64,000 bases of DNA from NCBI RefSeq assembly GCF_003148565.1, contig NZ_QGGL01000001.1, positions 69,659 to 133,658 on the forward strand, read 5' to 3'. The notes under the pieces are model-generated. The model was not told the DNA's origin. It saw only the letters and a program-made list of their open reading frames with translations, and ran no database searches. Source of the DNA: Tumebacillus permanentifrigoris (GTDB taxonomy: Bacteria; Bacillota; Bacilli; Tumebacillales; Tumebacillaceae). Of this stretch, positions 42,601 to 50,514 are shown piece by piece (position 1 is the first letter of the stretch; each line of letters starts with the position of its first letter). The position numbers and the translations under genes were made by a program.

Positions 42601-44487
42601 ACGCTGTTAAAAACGGTCAAGACCTACTATGATGCAAACCACAACCCAATCAAGCAATCCGATCGAACCGGGCAATACACGTACAGCTTCGAGTACAACA
42701 ACCGCAACCAGCAAACGAAAAAAACCGTCACCTCCACGTCTGGTGTAACGGACAGCATTTCCTATGAGTACGATTTGCTGGGGCACCGTACCAAGATGGT
42801 GGATGCAACAGGTTCCACGACCTTTGCGTACCAAGAAGATGAGGCGCTAACTGGCGTCACCTTCCCGGACAGCAAGTCCATCGGGTATACGTATCTCGCA
42901 AATGGCCAACGCAGCAAATTGCTCGACCCGGCTGGCAATGAAACCTACTTCACGTACAACGCCAATAACCAACTGAGCACCGTACAGCTCACCAGCGCGA
43001 CGAGCACCCCTGAAGTGACGTACACGTACACACCTGGAGGCAAACTGCAACAATCTACCCAAGCCAACCAAGTGGTGACCACCTACGGGTTCAACGACAT
43101 CGGTCAGTTGTCTGCATTGACTCAAAAACAAGGAGCCAACACGGTCAACAATGCAAGCTATTCGTATGACTTGGCAGGTAACCTGTCTGCAAAAACCGAA
43201 AATACCGCACCTTCTGCCTATACCTACGACAAGTTGAATCGAATTTCAACCTCCAGTCAGTTTAATGAGAACTATTCGTATGATGCTCGTGGAAATCGCT
43301 CGACGCTTGCAACGGAACGTGACAATGTCGTAGCTGAACGCGGCGGTACCTATGAGTATGACGGGTGGCAACGACTCACCAAAGTAACCACCGACAAAAA
43401 CGAAGTCGTCACCTACAAATACAACGGCGACAATCAACTGTATGAACGCACAACAAGCGATAAGACCACTCGCTTCTACTACGACGGACAATCGCTTGTT
43501 GCAGAAGCGGACGTGACTTCCGGGACACCTGTATTCACAGCTCGCTATGTCCGAGGTCAAGGCTTGATCGAGCGAATTGATGACGCTGCAGCAGGACGCA
43601 AGGGATACTACACCATGAACAACCACGGTGATGTCAAAGAAATCCGTGACGCCAACGGTGCCCTCCTGAACAGCTATGAGTACGACATCTGGGGCAATCC
43701 GATCACCATGCAAGAACAGATGTCGAATCCGTTCCTTTACTCCGGTGAGTATTGGGATAACACCGCTTCACTTCAATATCTTCGTGCTCGCTGGTATGAC
43801 CCTGTGCAAGGACGTTTCATGATTCAGGACACCTATTTAGGACAAGTTGAAAATCCGCTCAGTTTGAACTTGTATGCGTATGTCCAAAATAATCCGATTC
43901 GATTCTTTGACCCGACGGGTCATATTACATCAGAGGAGGTTAATTTGTACAAGAACGGGCAAATGTCTCCTGCTGCGTACTCGTACTTGTGGCATCTCAC
44001 AAATGAATACCTCCTTGCTGATGATGAAAATAAAGAAGGTTGGCACAATCTAGCCGAATCTTTCCGAAAAAATAAGTATAAGACAACTGGGGGTGCGTTT
44101 ACAAATGTAGATGAAGATATTACTGCAATGCCAACTATACCAACTGGCGACCTAACAAAGGAGCAGCACTACTTCAGAAACAAACTTAACTTGCAATACT
44201 CTTGGTCAAATTTCCAAAAAATACAGGACAGTTTACCTGAAGAATTCAAATGGGTAGAACTACCTTGGTATAAAACTTTGCTTCACATGCATTCGGGCTT
44301 TACGAATACGAAGTATGTTTCTGCTGATGGCCATTTTGAAATGGTATTTGATAGCGACCACGTATTGCTAACGGAATACAATTTTCCTTCCGATATGGGG
44401 ACATATAATTATTACAGTCCAAACGATGAGGACATGCACAGTAAATATGATATTGCTCCGTGGGTAAAGTGGAATAACATTCCGTAA
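39697..44487 (+). CDS. Secreted Rhs/YD-repeat protein with polymorphic-toxin-like C terminus (1596 aa)
   Basis: The protein has a signal peptide (MLKTKRLLSAVTATLILLTS, cut near VQA), a helical pro-region to about residue 140, and a beta-rich N-terminal part. Long YD repeats (about 560-1390: YDALSQLFAVTDPENRTTSY, YEYDLLGHRTKMVDATGSTT) would build a shell around a cargo. The Rhs core motif YLRARWYDPVQGRF and NPIRFFDPTGH lies near residues 1360-1409. The last 187 residues (after DPTGH) are variable and do not resemble a family I know; motifs include GTYNYYSPNDEDMHSKYDIA and WVELPWYKTLLHMHSG. In polymorphic toxins this tip is the toxin and the next gene its immunity. The base composition is lower in GC than the neighbourhood. 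A weak ribosome site (AGGTGATCT) precedes the ATG. Confidence 0.9.
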   Translation: MLKTKRLLSAVTATLILLTSLAPTVQAQDSKKSTVQLSPVDKLSQEFDVPADEIQNALFEGQTIQEVRKSLETAKKNKKSLKEALHQQRPSTKRNDETPKVVIDPAPTEEEVRALTATPSTNTATSESKYDPNLKFDQVPFAVPVGNSMISTLSGSSVLSNDDLTIQAENGLEFTLNRSYDSGSSMALEQASGTPRLSLEQQLYQLGGGWSWNIPWVEPVSAPNYDGRYDSYLHLPGQGTYRMTSYYSAADFNYHYTLENYPYQDYKIEYINGVPQIKFYKSDITYIFGDSSTKMVNSKGGSITFTKELVPLRGQSYNLVTSIQSSTGGYIKIAYTDLQYTLTAGNTNSSTQQKVLYKFTKNSLPERSTDFYTLNEVVDPVGRSTKYSYAVKGAYYWTATSYYLYDPYVLVSDVVYPTGSKTSFTYTKVDPVYVNNGMRSNYLVSDVATYTPTDATTKFNHYTMQYTGEQNVPSNLNFIEPFTRTLSDELGNKTVFTYQQVYYTDYSYYLLTSKNETHDQWQINNTYTYDTVRRFTIPNTVTSDTFKVSTPQTKTTTTTTSEYDNLGNVIKQVGANGQTTTHTYTKYTDTNNQDHYYLTNTRVYLQGSPSATSGNKYSDTNTTYETSSGLVTKVEVKDQDNTLLRQSTYTYDKNASGAVTAVHENITDTGGKTISSTTAYDTTAQFKITQSSSLTDPDGKVTPLTTQYTFDNVLGQPVQSTDAKGNITTYAYDALGRVTKAIFPDKASMTFAYDDINNTVTKIDKNETTGQTLKTAVNKFNAMGWKYEQGLYINGQYQARLKNVYDTYGRVKHTEDVTGHGADATFDAYGRPTTVTNTQDGSKTTTDYNDVARTKKVTDADGIATQETSDVLGHVLKSEVLKTTGSQVLQTAQYDLAGNVLSKTDGNNNTYTYSYDALSQLFAVTDPENRTTSYGYDMRGNRTSVKYPDGKTETTTFDELGSPSTSTDTLLKTVKTYYDANHNPIKQSDRTGQYTYSFEYNNRNQQTKKTVTSTSGVTDSISYEYDLLGHRTKMVDATGSTTFAYQEDEALTGVTFPDSKSIGYTYLANGQRSKLLDPAGNETYFTYNANNQLSTVQLTSATSTPEVTYTYTPGGKLQQSTQANQVVTTYGFNDIGQLSALTQKQGANTVNNASYSYDLAGNLSAKTENTAPSAYTYDKLNRISTSSQFNENYSYDARGNRSTLATERDNVVAERGGTYEYDGWQRLTKVTTDKNEVVTYKYNGDNQLYERTTSDKTTRFYYDGQSLVAEADVTSGTPVFTARYVRGQGLIERIDDAAAGRKGYYTMNNHGDVKEIRDANGALLNSYEYDIWGNPITMQEQMSNPFLYSGEYWDNTASLQYLRARWYDPVQGRFMIQDTYLGQVENPLSLNLYAYVQNNPIRFFDPTGHITSEEVNLYKNGQMSPAAYSYLWHLTNEYLLADDENKEGWHNLAESFRKNKYKTTGGAFTNVDEDITAMPTIPTGDLTKEQHYFRNKLNLQYSWSNFQKIQDSLPEEFKWVELPWYKTLLHMHSGFTNTKYVSADGHFEMVFDSDHVLLTEYNFPSDMGTYNYYSPNDEDMHSKYDIAPWVKWNNIP

Positions 44488-44521
44488 CCTCTCTTCCCAG
44501 ATTAAGAGACAAGGAAAGGAT

Positions 44522-44832
44522 GTGTTTGTACTATTAAATTTTTATCGAATACTCCATTATATATTGGGTGTTATCATCTACTAGCGTGGATCATCTATCT
44601 GACTGTTGGCAGCGGTACACCGAGCGATTTAAAAAATGCAGGATGGCTATGGATTTTCTACTTGTTTCCACCACAGTACGTAATCCTCTCCGGTTTGGTT
44701 TCCTTAGTAGCTACCATAGTGGCCATTGTCTTACTAGTCGTTACGAAACGTGCTCGACGTTTGAAACTTGTAGCGATACTTCTAAACCTAACCTACCTGC
44801 TGTTATACGCTATATTGCTTTCTGGTCAGTAG
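44522..44832 (+). pseudogene. Frameshifted small membrane protein remnant
   Basis: From a GTG at 44522 (AAGGA 6 bases before) one frame reads VFVLLNFYRILHYILGVIIY then stops. The +1 or -1 neighbour frame continues at once with LAWIIYLTVGSGTPSDLKNA and runs through three further hydrophobic stretches (WLWIFYLFPPQYVILSGLVS, LVATIVAIVLLVV, LVAILLNLTYLLLYAILLSG) to a TAG at 44830. Together they would be a four-helix protein of about 103 residues, broken by one frameshift near 44580. The 164 bases that follow (44833-44996) contain another short hydrophobic stretch (PIWLGLIGCVVLSSFL) without a start and look degenerate. It may be a decayed immunity or accessory gene of the Rhs tip, or a sequencing error. 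Confidence 0.55.
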
Positions 44833-44996
44833 TGTATGTGATGAGATCAAGCGGTTATCACCAGTGTGTTTCCGCATGTGACGTAACTCAATCTTCTGAT
44901 TCCCCGACCTTCCGTAAGTCTACCGATTTGGCTCGGTCTGATCGGATGCGTTGTGCTTAGTTCCTTTCTATGAACGCAAAAAAAGGAGTGAAATAC

Positions 44997-45374
44997 ATGC
45001 AACTCGCTAAAATCTTTGTCATCGAGCACCTGTCACAAGATTTCACAACTCCCCCAACATTTTCAGTGGGAAAGAACCTGCTCTATTTGAATTACGATTA
45101 TGAACTGGAAACAGGCGGGTACGCTTGGACAGGACTAACCTTTTACGAGGTGATCGGCTATAAAAAATCATACCTGCCCATAGTCGAACTCAGACATATT
45201 AGTGCTTATAATTCTGTTTGTATGGAAGTCACATCACCTTGGCTGGAAGAAGCCAAGCAGACATACAGGGACCATGAACCTTTTGAGTTCAATCACTATG
45301 TGATTTTCTTTGAGGATTTTGGATGTTACGAAGTCTTAGCTAAGGATGTAAAGCAAGGTATCCATGAGTTTTAG
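44997..45374 (+). CDS. Candidate immunity protein of the Rhs toxin (125 aa)
   Basis: The 125-residue, acidic, cytoplasmic-looking protein starts MQLAKIFVIEHLSQDFTTPP, with AAGGAG 8 bases before the ATG. It contains aromatic-rich strands such as GGYAWTGLTFYEVIGYKK and HEPFEFNHYVIFFEDFGCYE and has no membrane segment. I do not recognise a family. Small acidic proteins just downstream of an Rhs gene are usually its immunity protein; here the intact gene is separated from the Rhs gene by 500 bases of remnant sequence. Identity as immunity is inferred from size, charge and place. The gene ends before a strong terminator. Confidence 0.6.
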   Translation: MQLAKIFVIEHLSQDFTTPPTFSVGKNLLYLNYDYELETGGYAWTGLTFYEVIGYKKSYLPIVELRHISAYNSVCMEVTSPWLEEAKQTYRDHEPFEFNHYVIFFEDFGCYEVLAKDVKQGIHEF

Positions 45375-45431
45375 TAGTGGCGGTCGACAAATGACTCTGG
45401 GCAACTCCGACCCAAACTCTGACTGTTAAAC

Positions 45432-45468
45432 AAAAAACGCGGATGGCCATCGGCCTCCGCGTTTTTTC
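45432..45468. terminator. Bidirectional rho-independent terminator
   Basis: AAAAAACGCGGA and TCCGCGTTTTTT flank an inner GGCC/GGCC pair. It separates the Rhs locus from the convergent fabZ. Confidence 0.95.
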
Positions 45469-45484
45469 CTATTCGACGAACTTC

Positions 45485-45916
45485 CTACTTCTGTTCCACA
45501 AACGCAAACATCAACTCCGCCTCACACACCACAGTCCCGTTCACAGTCGCGGTGCCCTTGCCCTTGCCAACGGGGCCCTTCATGCGGGTGATCTCCACTT
45601 CCATGCGCAGCACATCGCCCGGACGGACTTGTCCACGGAACCGGCAGGCGTCGATCCCGCCAAACAGCGCCAGTTTGCCTTTGTTCTCTTCCTTCGACAG
45701 CATCGCAACGCCGCCGACTTGTGCCATCGCTTCGACGATCAGCACGCCCGGCATGACCGGATAGCCTGGGAAGTGACCTTGGAAAAACGGCTCGTTGACC
45801 GTCACGTTCTTGATCCCAATCGCCTTCTGACCGACGACGATCTCCTCGATGCGGTCGACGAGCAGGAACGGATAGCGGTGCGGCAGAACGTTTTGAATCT
45901 CATCAATGTTCATCAT
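45485..45916 (-). CDS. fabZ: (3R)-hydroxyacyl-ACP dehydratase FabZ
   Basis: FabZ dehydrates 3-hydroxyacyl-ACP in each cycle of type II fatty-acid synthesis in the cytoplasm. The 143-residue protein is of normal length, with [12 protein letters not shown] at the N terminus and the catalytic block [20 protein letters not shown], which carries the active His (GHFPG) and Glu (VEAMAQ). The ribosome site GGAGGACTC is followed by two consecutive ATG codons; either may be used. Its place after the flagellar and mbl genes equals the B. subtilis order. Confidence 0.98.
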   Translation of the reverse strand: MMNIDEIQNVLPHRYPFLLVDRIEEIVVGQKAIGIKNVTVNEPFFQGHFPGYPVMPGVLIVEAMAQVGGVAMLSKEENKGKLALFGGIDACRFRGQVRPGDVLRMEVEITRMKGPVGKGKGTATVNGTVVCEAELMFAFVEQK

Positions 45917-46033
45917 ATGTAGAGTCCTCCTCAGTTAAAGTTGCTTATCTTTCAGGATACCGTATAGCCTTGACCTCGTCCACATATACTACCAACACCT
46001 TCCGCAGCCGACCGGTCGGCATGGAAGTTTATA

Positions 46034-46071
46034 TAAAAAGCACCTCGCCATATTGGCAGAGGTGCTTTTTA
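46034..46071 (-). terminator. Rho-independent terminator of the flagellar rod genes
   Basis: On the minus strand AAAAGCACCTCtGCC and GGCGAGGTGCTTTTT pair, with U-tract. It lies directly after the flhP stop codon. Confidence 0.92.
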
Positions 46072-46077
46072 TGTCAC

Positions 46078-46947
46078 CTACGAACGCAGGCTGTTCGCGA
46101 TGCCCATCATCTGATCGGTTGTGGTCAACGCCCGCGCATTCATGCTGTACGCCCGCTGTGCCACGATCATCTCCGTCATCTGCGTCGACATGTCGACGTT
46201 CGACATCTCCACCGCTCGCTGTTGCACGCGGCTGTGACGCTCACCGTTGACGATGACCGCGTTGGCTTGCACGTCCAGCGCGTTCACCTGTGCATGCAGG
46301 CGGAAGAGGTTCTCCCCAGCCCCTACGAGGTTGGATTCCGGGTGTACGACCCGTGTGACTTCCAACTGCCCGACTTCGAGACGCGGAGTCGCTTGACCTG
46401 GTGCAGCACCGCCACCACCCGCTGCATTCGGCAGACCGGTGATCATGCCGTTCTCATCGATCGTCAGCGAGTCGGTCTCAAATCCGGTCAGGTTGATCGG
46501 GTTGCCTGTCGTATCCAGCACAGGGTTGCCGTCCGCCGTCACCAAGTATTGCTCCGTGCCGACTTGTCCGACCTTGAAGGAGCCGTCACGGGTGTAGGCT
46601 TCAAACTGTTGGCCATTTTGATCGTAGGCGCGGACTTTGAAGAATCCATCCCCTTCAATCGCCACGTCGAGCGGGCTCTGCGTCGACTGCAAGCTGCCCT
46701 GTACAAAGGACAGCGCCGTACCGACGGCGAGCACACCAGCGCCCAGACGCAGGTTTTCGGTGGTCTGACGCTTGTCCAGCGCCTTGACTTCGTCCTTTTG
46801 CAACATCGTCATGTACAGCATGTCCTTGAACTGCACATCCTCCGTCTTGTACCCGGTGGTGTTCAAGTTCGCCAAGTTGTGCCCGATCGTATCCAGGCGC
46901 GATTGCTGGGCGTTCATCCCATGCGCCGACGTATACAAAGCTCTCAT
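46078..46947 (-). CDS. flhP: Flagellar basal-body rod protein FlhP (FlgG-type)
   Basis: FlhP and FlhO build the distal rod of the flagellar basal body in bacilli. The 289-residue protein has the rod N-terminal motif (MRALYTSAHGMNAQQSRLDT, then IGHNLANLNTTGYK), a central hook-like domain (FFKVRAYDQNGQQFEAYTRD, GSFKV) and the C-terminal rod motif (VEMSNVDMSTQMTEMIVAQR, AYSMNARALTTTDQMMG). GGGAGG lies 9 bases before the ATG. It follows flhO by 35 bases and both follow mbl. FlgG proper is encoded elsewhere in such genomes. Confidence 0.93.
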   Translation of the reverse strand: MRALYTSAHGMNAQQSRLDTIGHNLANLNTTGYKTEDVQFKDMLYMTMLQKDEVKALDKRQTTENLRLGAGVLAVGTALSFVQGSLQSTQSPLDVAIEGDGFFKVRAYDQNGQQFEAYTRDGSFKVGQVGTEQYLVTADGNPVLDTTGNPINLTGFETDSLTIDENGMITGLPNAAGGGGAAPGQATPRLEVGQLEVTRVVHPESNLVGAGENLFRLHAQVNALDVQANAVIVNGERHSRVQQRAVEMSNVDMSTQMTEMIVAQRAYSMNARALTTTDQMMGIANSLRS

Positions 46948-46982
46948 CCGTCACACCTCCCTCACGATTCTCAAACCTGATT

Positions 46983-47831
46983 CTATAGACGTCCGATGCT
47001 GACGGCCTTCTCCAACGTGGTGTCCAGCGTGCGGATCATCTTTTGGTTGGCTTCGTAACTGCGCATCACTTGCATCATCGAGACCATCGACGCCGAGAGA
47101 TCGACATTGGATTGCTCCAATTGCTTCTCCGCCATCGTCGAGGACAGACCGACCAAGTCGTTGTTGGCGGTCAGCACGGTGCCGCCTTGGTAGAGCGTAT
47201 CGCCGTACTTTTCCAGCTTGGTGCTGTCCTGGAGGTAGACGATGCCTTCCTGAACCGGACCATTGCCCGCCGGCGGAACATACGCGGCGCCTGTGTTGTC
47301 GGTGATGTTGTACTTGCCATCTGTCCCGACTTGAATGCGCAGGTTGTCCACCGCGTTGTGTGAACGCTGGTCGACCGGCAGCACGTAATTGCCACCCGAA
47401 TCGACGAGGAAATTCGTGCCTTGCTCGACATGGAAATCACCGTCGCGCGTATACATGACTTTGCCGCTCTGACGCTCCGACACTGGGAAAAACGCCCGGC
47501 GGAAGTCCTGATCGTCACGCGGCGGTCCGTCGATGATCGCCCGCGCATGCGGGTTGTCCGATGCGAGGAGCTGCCCTTGGACAAAACGCGGCACGATCTC
47601 TTCGAGAAACGCCCCGCCGCTCAAGGTGCCGATCGTGCGTTCGTTCGCGCCCGCGCCGCCTTTTTGCTGGTCATTGATCCGGAACAGCAGTTCATCTGGA
47701 AACGAACGGATGACGCCTGTATCGCCTTTGTACCCAACGGTGTTGGCGTTGGCGATGTTGTTGGTAACCACTTCCTGCATGCGCTCGTTGGACTGCATGC
47801 CAGATTGTGCGATGTACAAACCGCGTATCAT
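46983..47831 (-). CDS. flhO: Flagellar basal-body rod protein FlhO (FlgF/FlgG-type)
   Basis: The 282-residue protein has the flagellar rod start (MIRGLYIAQSGMQSNERMQE, NIANANTVGYKGDTGV), a central domain (MYTRDGDFHVEQGTNFLVDS, GGNYVLPV) and the end motif (EKQLEQSNVDLSASMVSMMQ, VMRSYEANQKMIRTLDTTLE). Like FlhP it is a rod component exported by the flagellar type III apparatus without a signal peptide. GGGAGGAATTGAGCT precedes the ATG. It is 31 bases downstream of mbl and upstream of flhP, as in B. subtilis. Confidence 0.93.
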   Translation of the reverse strand: MIRGLYIAQSGMQSNERMQEVVTNNIANANTVGYKGDTGVIRSFPDELLFRINDQQKGGAGANERTIGTLSGGAFLEEIVPRFVQGQLLASDNPHARAIIDGPPRDDQDFRRAFFPVSERQSGKVMYTRDGDFHVEQGTNFLVDSGGNYVLPVDQRSHNAVDNLRIQVGTDGKYNITDNTGAAYVPPAGNGPVQEGIVYLQDSTKLEKYGDTLYQGGTVLTANNDLVGLSSTMAEKQLEQSNVDLSASMVSMMQVMRSYEANQKMIRTLDTTLEKAVSIGRL

Positions 47832-47862
47832 AGCTCAATTCCTCCCTTGACGAGTCTGCGAA

Positions 47863-48891
47863 TCAGACATGGACGACGTTCGAGGTTTTTTTGTTCAACA
47901 GGGATCGAGTGACTTTGTTGAGGTTGTCCAGCGCAATGCCTGTGCCTTTGACGACGCAGAACAACGGATCTGCGGCGATGTGTACCGGAACTTCTAGCTG
48001 TTGTTGCAACAAGCGGTCCAGCCCGTGTAACAGGGCGCCACCACCTGTGAGGATGATGCCTTTGTCGAAGATATCGGCTGCCAGTTCTGGCGGTGTCTGT
48101 TCCAATACGCTATGCGTCGCGACGACGATCAGATCGACCGTCTCCTGCAACGCTTCCCGCATCTCTTCCGATTCTACCGACACCGTCTTGGGCAGACCGC
48201 TGATCATGTCGCGACCGCGAATGTCCAACCGCTCATGGCGGGCATTCGGGAACACGGACGCAACTTTGATCTTGATTTCCTCTGCCGTTCGTTCACCGAT
48301 CAATAGGGAATGTTCCTTGCGTATATGACGGATGATCGCTTCATCGAACTTGTCCCCTGCGACGCGAATCGAATTGGAGGTGACAACGTCCCCGAGCGAC
48401 AGAACTGCGACGTCGGTTGTGCCTCCTCCAATATCGACCACCATGCTGCCAGACGGTTCAAAGATATCCAATCCGGCCCCGATCGCCGCTGCCTTCGGTT
48501 CTGAAATCAAGTAGACTTGCTTCGCCCCGGTGCGCTCAGCCGCTTCGATGACCGCTTTTTGCTCGACCGAGGTGATCCCGGACGGCACGCAGATCATCAC
48601 GCGCGGGCGCTTGAACGGGCTCTTGCCCGTGGATCTATTGATGAAGTGCTTAAGCATGATCTCCGTCGTATCAAAGTCGGCGATGACGCCCTCGCGCAGA
48701 GGCCGGGTTGCCACGATGTGACCCGGCGTGCGCCCTAACATCCGACGCGCCTCTTCGCCGACGGCTACTACCTTTTTCGTTATGCTGTCGATGGCCACGA
48801 CTGACGGCTCATCGAGTACGATGCCCTTACCCTTGACATGGACCAGCACGTTCGCTGTGCCCAAGTCCACGCCGATGTCGATTCCGAACAT
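47863..48891 (-). CDS. mbl: Rod-shape-determining protein Mbl (MreB family)
   Basis: Mbl is an actin-like filament protein that guides lateral wall synthesis at the inner membrane. The 342-residue product begins MFGIDIGVDLGTANVLVHVK, the phosphate-1 loop, and has the conserved MICVPSGITSVEQKAVIEAA, VVDIGGGTTDVAVLSLG (phosphate 2), GDKFDEAIIRHIRKEHSLLI and GIILTGGGALLHGLDRLL (adenosine motif). The start at 48891 is preceded by GGGAGG; the ORF can be read 20 codons further upstream but without family support. It stands between spoIIID and flhO, the usual mbl location. Confidence 0.96.
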   Translation of the reverse strand: MFGIDIGVDLGTANVLVHVKGKGIVLDEPSVVAIDSITKKVVAVGEEARRMLGRTPGHIVATRPLREGVIADFDTTEIMLKHFINRSTGKSPFKRPRVMICVPSGITSVEQKAVIEAAERTGAKQVYLISEPKAAAIGAGLDIFEPSGSMVVDIGGGTTDVAVLSLGDVVTSNSIRVAGDKFDEAIIRHIRKEHSLLIGERTAEEIKIKVASVFPNARHERLDIRGRDMISGLPKTVSVESEEMREALQETVDLIVVATHSVLEQTPPELAADIFDKGIILTGGGALLHGLDRLLQQQLEVPVHIAADPLFCVVKGTGIALDNLNKVTRSLLNKKTSNVVHV

Positions 48892-49005
48892 GTGAAAGTG
48901 ATCCTCCCTTAGCCCCGTTACATGTGTACATGATAAGAAGCGAAGTCTCATGAACGGTTAACGCCGCTAGAGGCTAAGTAGATGAGATTCCGCTCTCTAG
49001 AAGTT

Positions 49006-49314
49006 CTACAGGGGCGCGGAAACTCCTCTTTCCACATGTAGGTTTTTCGCCAATTTCCGCTTGGTTTCGTCCTTGCGGTACTTCTTTTTCGTCGCTTCCC
49101 CACCCCGCAGATGACGAATCGATTTGTGGTATTCCAGAATCTCTTTGACGCGATTCGCCAAGTCTGGGTTGATCTCCGGCAGCCGCTCCGTCAGGTCCTT
49201 GTGCACCGTGCTCTTGGATACCCCAAACTCGCGTGCGATCGTTCGGACCGTGTTCTTGGTCTCCACGATGTATTCGCCGATTTTTAGGGTGCGTTCTTTG
49301 ATGTAATCGTGCAT
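49006..49314 (-). CDS. spoIIID: Sporulation transcriptional regulator SpoIIID
   Basis: SpoIIID is a mother-cell DNA-binding protein that switches genes on and off between sigma-E and sigma-K stages. The 102-residue protein starts MHDYIKERTLKIGEYIVETK and contains the helix-turn-helix VRTIAREFGVSKSTVHKDLT and the basic second DNA-binding region SIRHLRGGEATKKKYRKDE, nearly identical to the Bacillus protein. Start chosen because GGGGAGG lies upstream and it agrees with the family; a 32-residue extension is unsupported. The C-terminal tail (KLAKNLHVERGVSAPL) is a little longer than in B. subtilis. It lies between spoIIQ and mbl. Confidence 0.97.
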   Translation of the reverse strand: MHDYIKERTLKIGEYIVETKNTVRTIAREFGVSKSTVHKDLTERLPEINPDLANRVKEILEYHKSIRHLRGGEATKKKYRKDETKRKLAKNLHVERGVSAPL

Positions 49315-49467
49315 TCCCTTCGCCTCCCCATGTTCGTCGGATTGTCTGATACATGTATATGAGGAGGGGTACACCATATTCCAAAATTGCGGATTGACAA
49401 GCTCTGGCACGCGGTTTTCGCCAAATATCTCTCTCTATCTCACCCTAGCATTTCCTGTGCAAGCGCA

Positions 49468-49507
49468 GAAAAAAAACCGCCTCACCCGTTGGGGGAAGCG
49501 GTTTTTT
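49468..49507. terminator. Bidirectional rho-independent terminator after spoIIQ
   Basis: AAAAAACCGCcTCaCCC and GGGGGAaGCGGTTTTTT pair with U-tracts on both strands. It separates spoIIQ from spoIIID, both transcribed leftward, so each has its own transcript. Confidence 0.92.
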
Positions 49508-49519
49508 CCTCTATTCGGC

Positions 49520-50419
49520 TTACTCTGTTTTCTCAGCCGGAGCGGACGGTGCTGCGGGAGTTGCGGGAGCCGGCATCTTGCTGTTGGTCGCCGCGTCTGG
49601 CTTTTTCTCCGCCGGAGCGGTGCTGGTGCTCGACGCCTTCTCTTGGGCATCGGTAGACGTGGTGGCCGCCGATTGCTCCGAGTCGGTGTGGGTGGTTTTC
49701 GCGTTGTCGAGCTTCGGCTTTTTCGGGAGCACGGTGTTCGGGTCGACCGGTTTGCCGTCCTTGCGCAGTTCGAAGTGCAGGTGGTTTTTCTCATCCTTCT
49801 CCAGACGGTTGTTGCCAGTCTTGGCGATCGGTTGTCCGGCGAGCACTTGTGCGCCTTTTTGTACATCGACGCTGGTCAGGGATGCGTAGTAGGTGGTGTA
49901 GCCACCCTCGTGTTGGATCTCGATCGTCTGCCCCATCAGCGGGTCTTCGGAGACGCTGAGCACGGTGCCTTTGGCTGCGGAGACGACGGTGAAGGACGCG
50001 TCGTTTTTCAAACCGAGGTTGACGCCTTGGTTCGCGATGAAGCTGTTGTCATACGAAATGATCGAAGCTGCTTTGTCCTCTTCCGATGCATCGTCGCGGT
50101 AGAAGTCCATCGAGACGGCCGCGTCGGCACCGCCTTCGCCAACCGGCCATTGGAAGGTCGGGGCAGCGTTGGCTGCCGTTGCATCGGTGTCGGTGCTCGG
50201 GACTGCCGGACCTGCTACTTTCGGAGTTTCCGTCGTTTTCTTCACATCGTAAGGTGCCGCATTTTGAGACTTGGCGTACATCAAACCAACGATGAGGACG
50301 GATGCTGCGAGATAGATAACCGGGAACGTCCAGCGTTTGGCAAAAAACGAAGACTTGGGGGATTTGTTCGTTTCTTGCGCATTGTCTTGCAGGTTTTTGT
50401 TTTCATTGTTGTTGTTCAT
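49520..50419 (-). CDS. spoIIQ: Stage II sporulation protein SpoIIQ-like, degenerate LytM/M23 domain
   Basis: SpoIIQ is made in the forespore and joins SpoIIIAH to form the channel across the two sporulation membranes. The 299-residue protein has an Asn-rich cytoplasmic tail (MNNNNENKN), one membrane helix (about 30-50), a linker, and a LytM fold (about 105-220). In place of the first zinc motif HxGxD it reads NQGVNLG, so His and Asp are both Asn; the HLHFEL motif is intact. It is therefore probably a binding, not a cutting, domain, as in B. subtilis SpoIIQ. A Ala/Pro/Ser/Thr-rich tail of about 75 residues (KASSTSTAPAEKKPDAAT) is longer than usual. It is between spoIID and spoIIID, the B. subtilis order. 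Confidence 0.92.
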   Translation of the reverse strand: MNNNNENKNLQDNAQETNKSPKSSFFAKRWTFPVIYLAASVLIVGLMYAKSQNAAPYDVKKTTETPKVAGPAVPSTDTDATAANAAPTFQWPVGEGGADAAVSMDFYRDDASEEDKAASIISYDNSFIANQGVNLGLKNDASFTVVSAAKGTVLSVSEDPLMGQTIEIQHEGGYTTYYASLTSVDVQKGAQVLAGQPIAKTGNNRLEKDEKNHLHFELRKDGKPVDPNTVLPKKPKLDNAKTTHTDSEQSAATTSTDAQEKASSTSTAPAEKKPDAATNSKMPAPATPAAPSAPAEKTE

Positions 50420-50514
50420 GTCAATCACCTCTGAATGACATTCTCACCCGAATACGAGTTTGATAAACATGTCGCCCCAGAGTTTTTTCATAAAAAATGA
50501 CGTGGTTGCACAAG

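Noticed and set aside
44568-44960. A 130-codon plus-strand frame in the Rhs downstream region (MLSSTSVDHLSDCWQRY)
   Set aside because: The neighbouring frame shows the hydrophobic, protein-like pattern; this frame has a random composition and no ribosome site.
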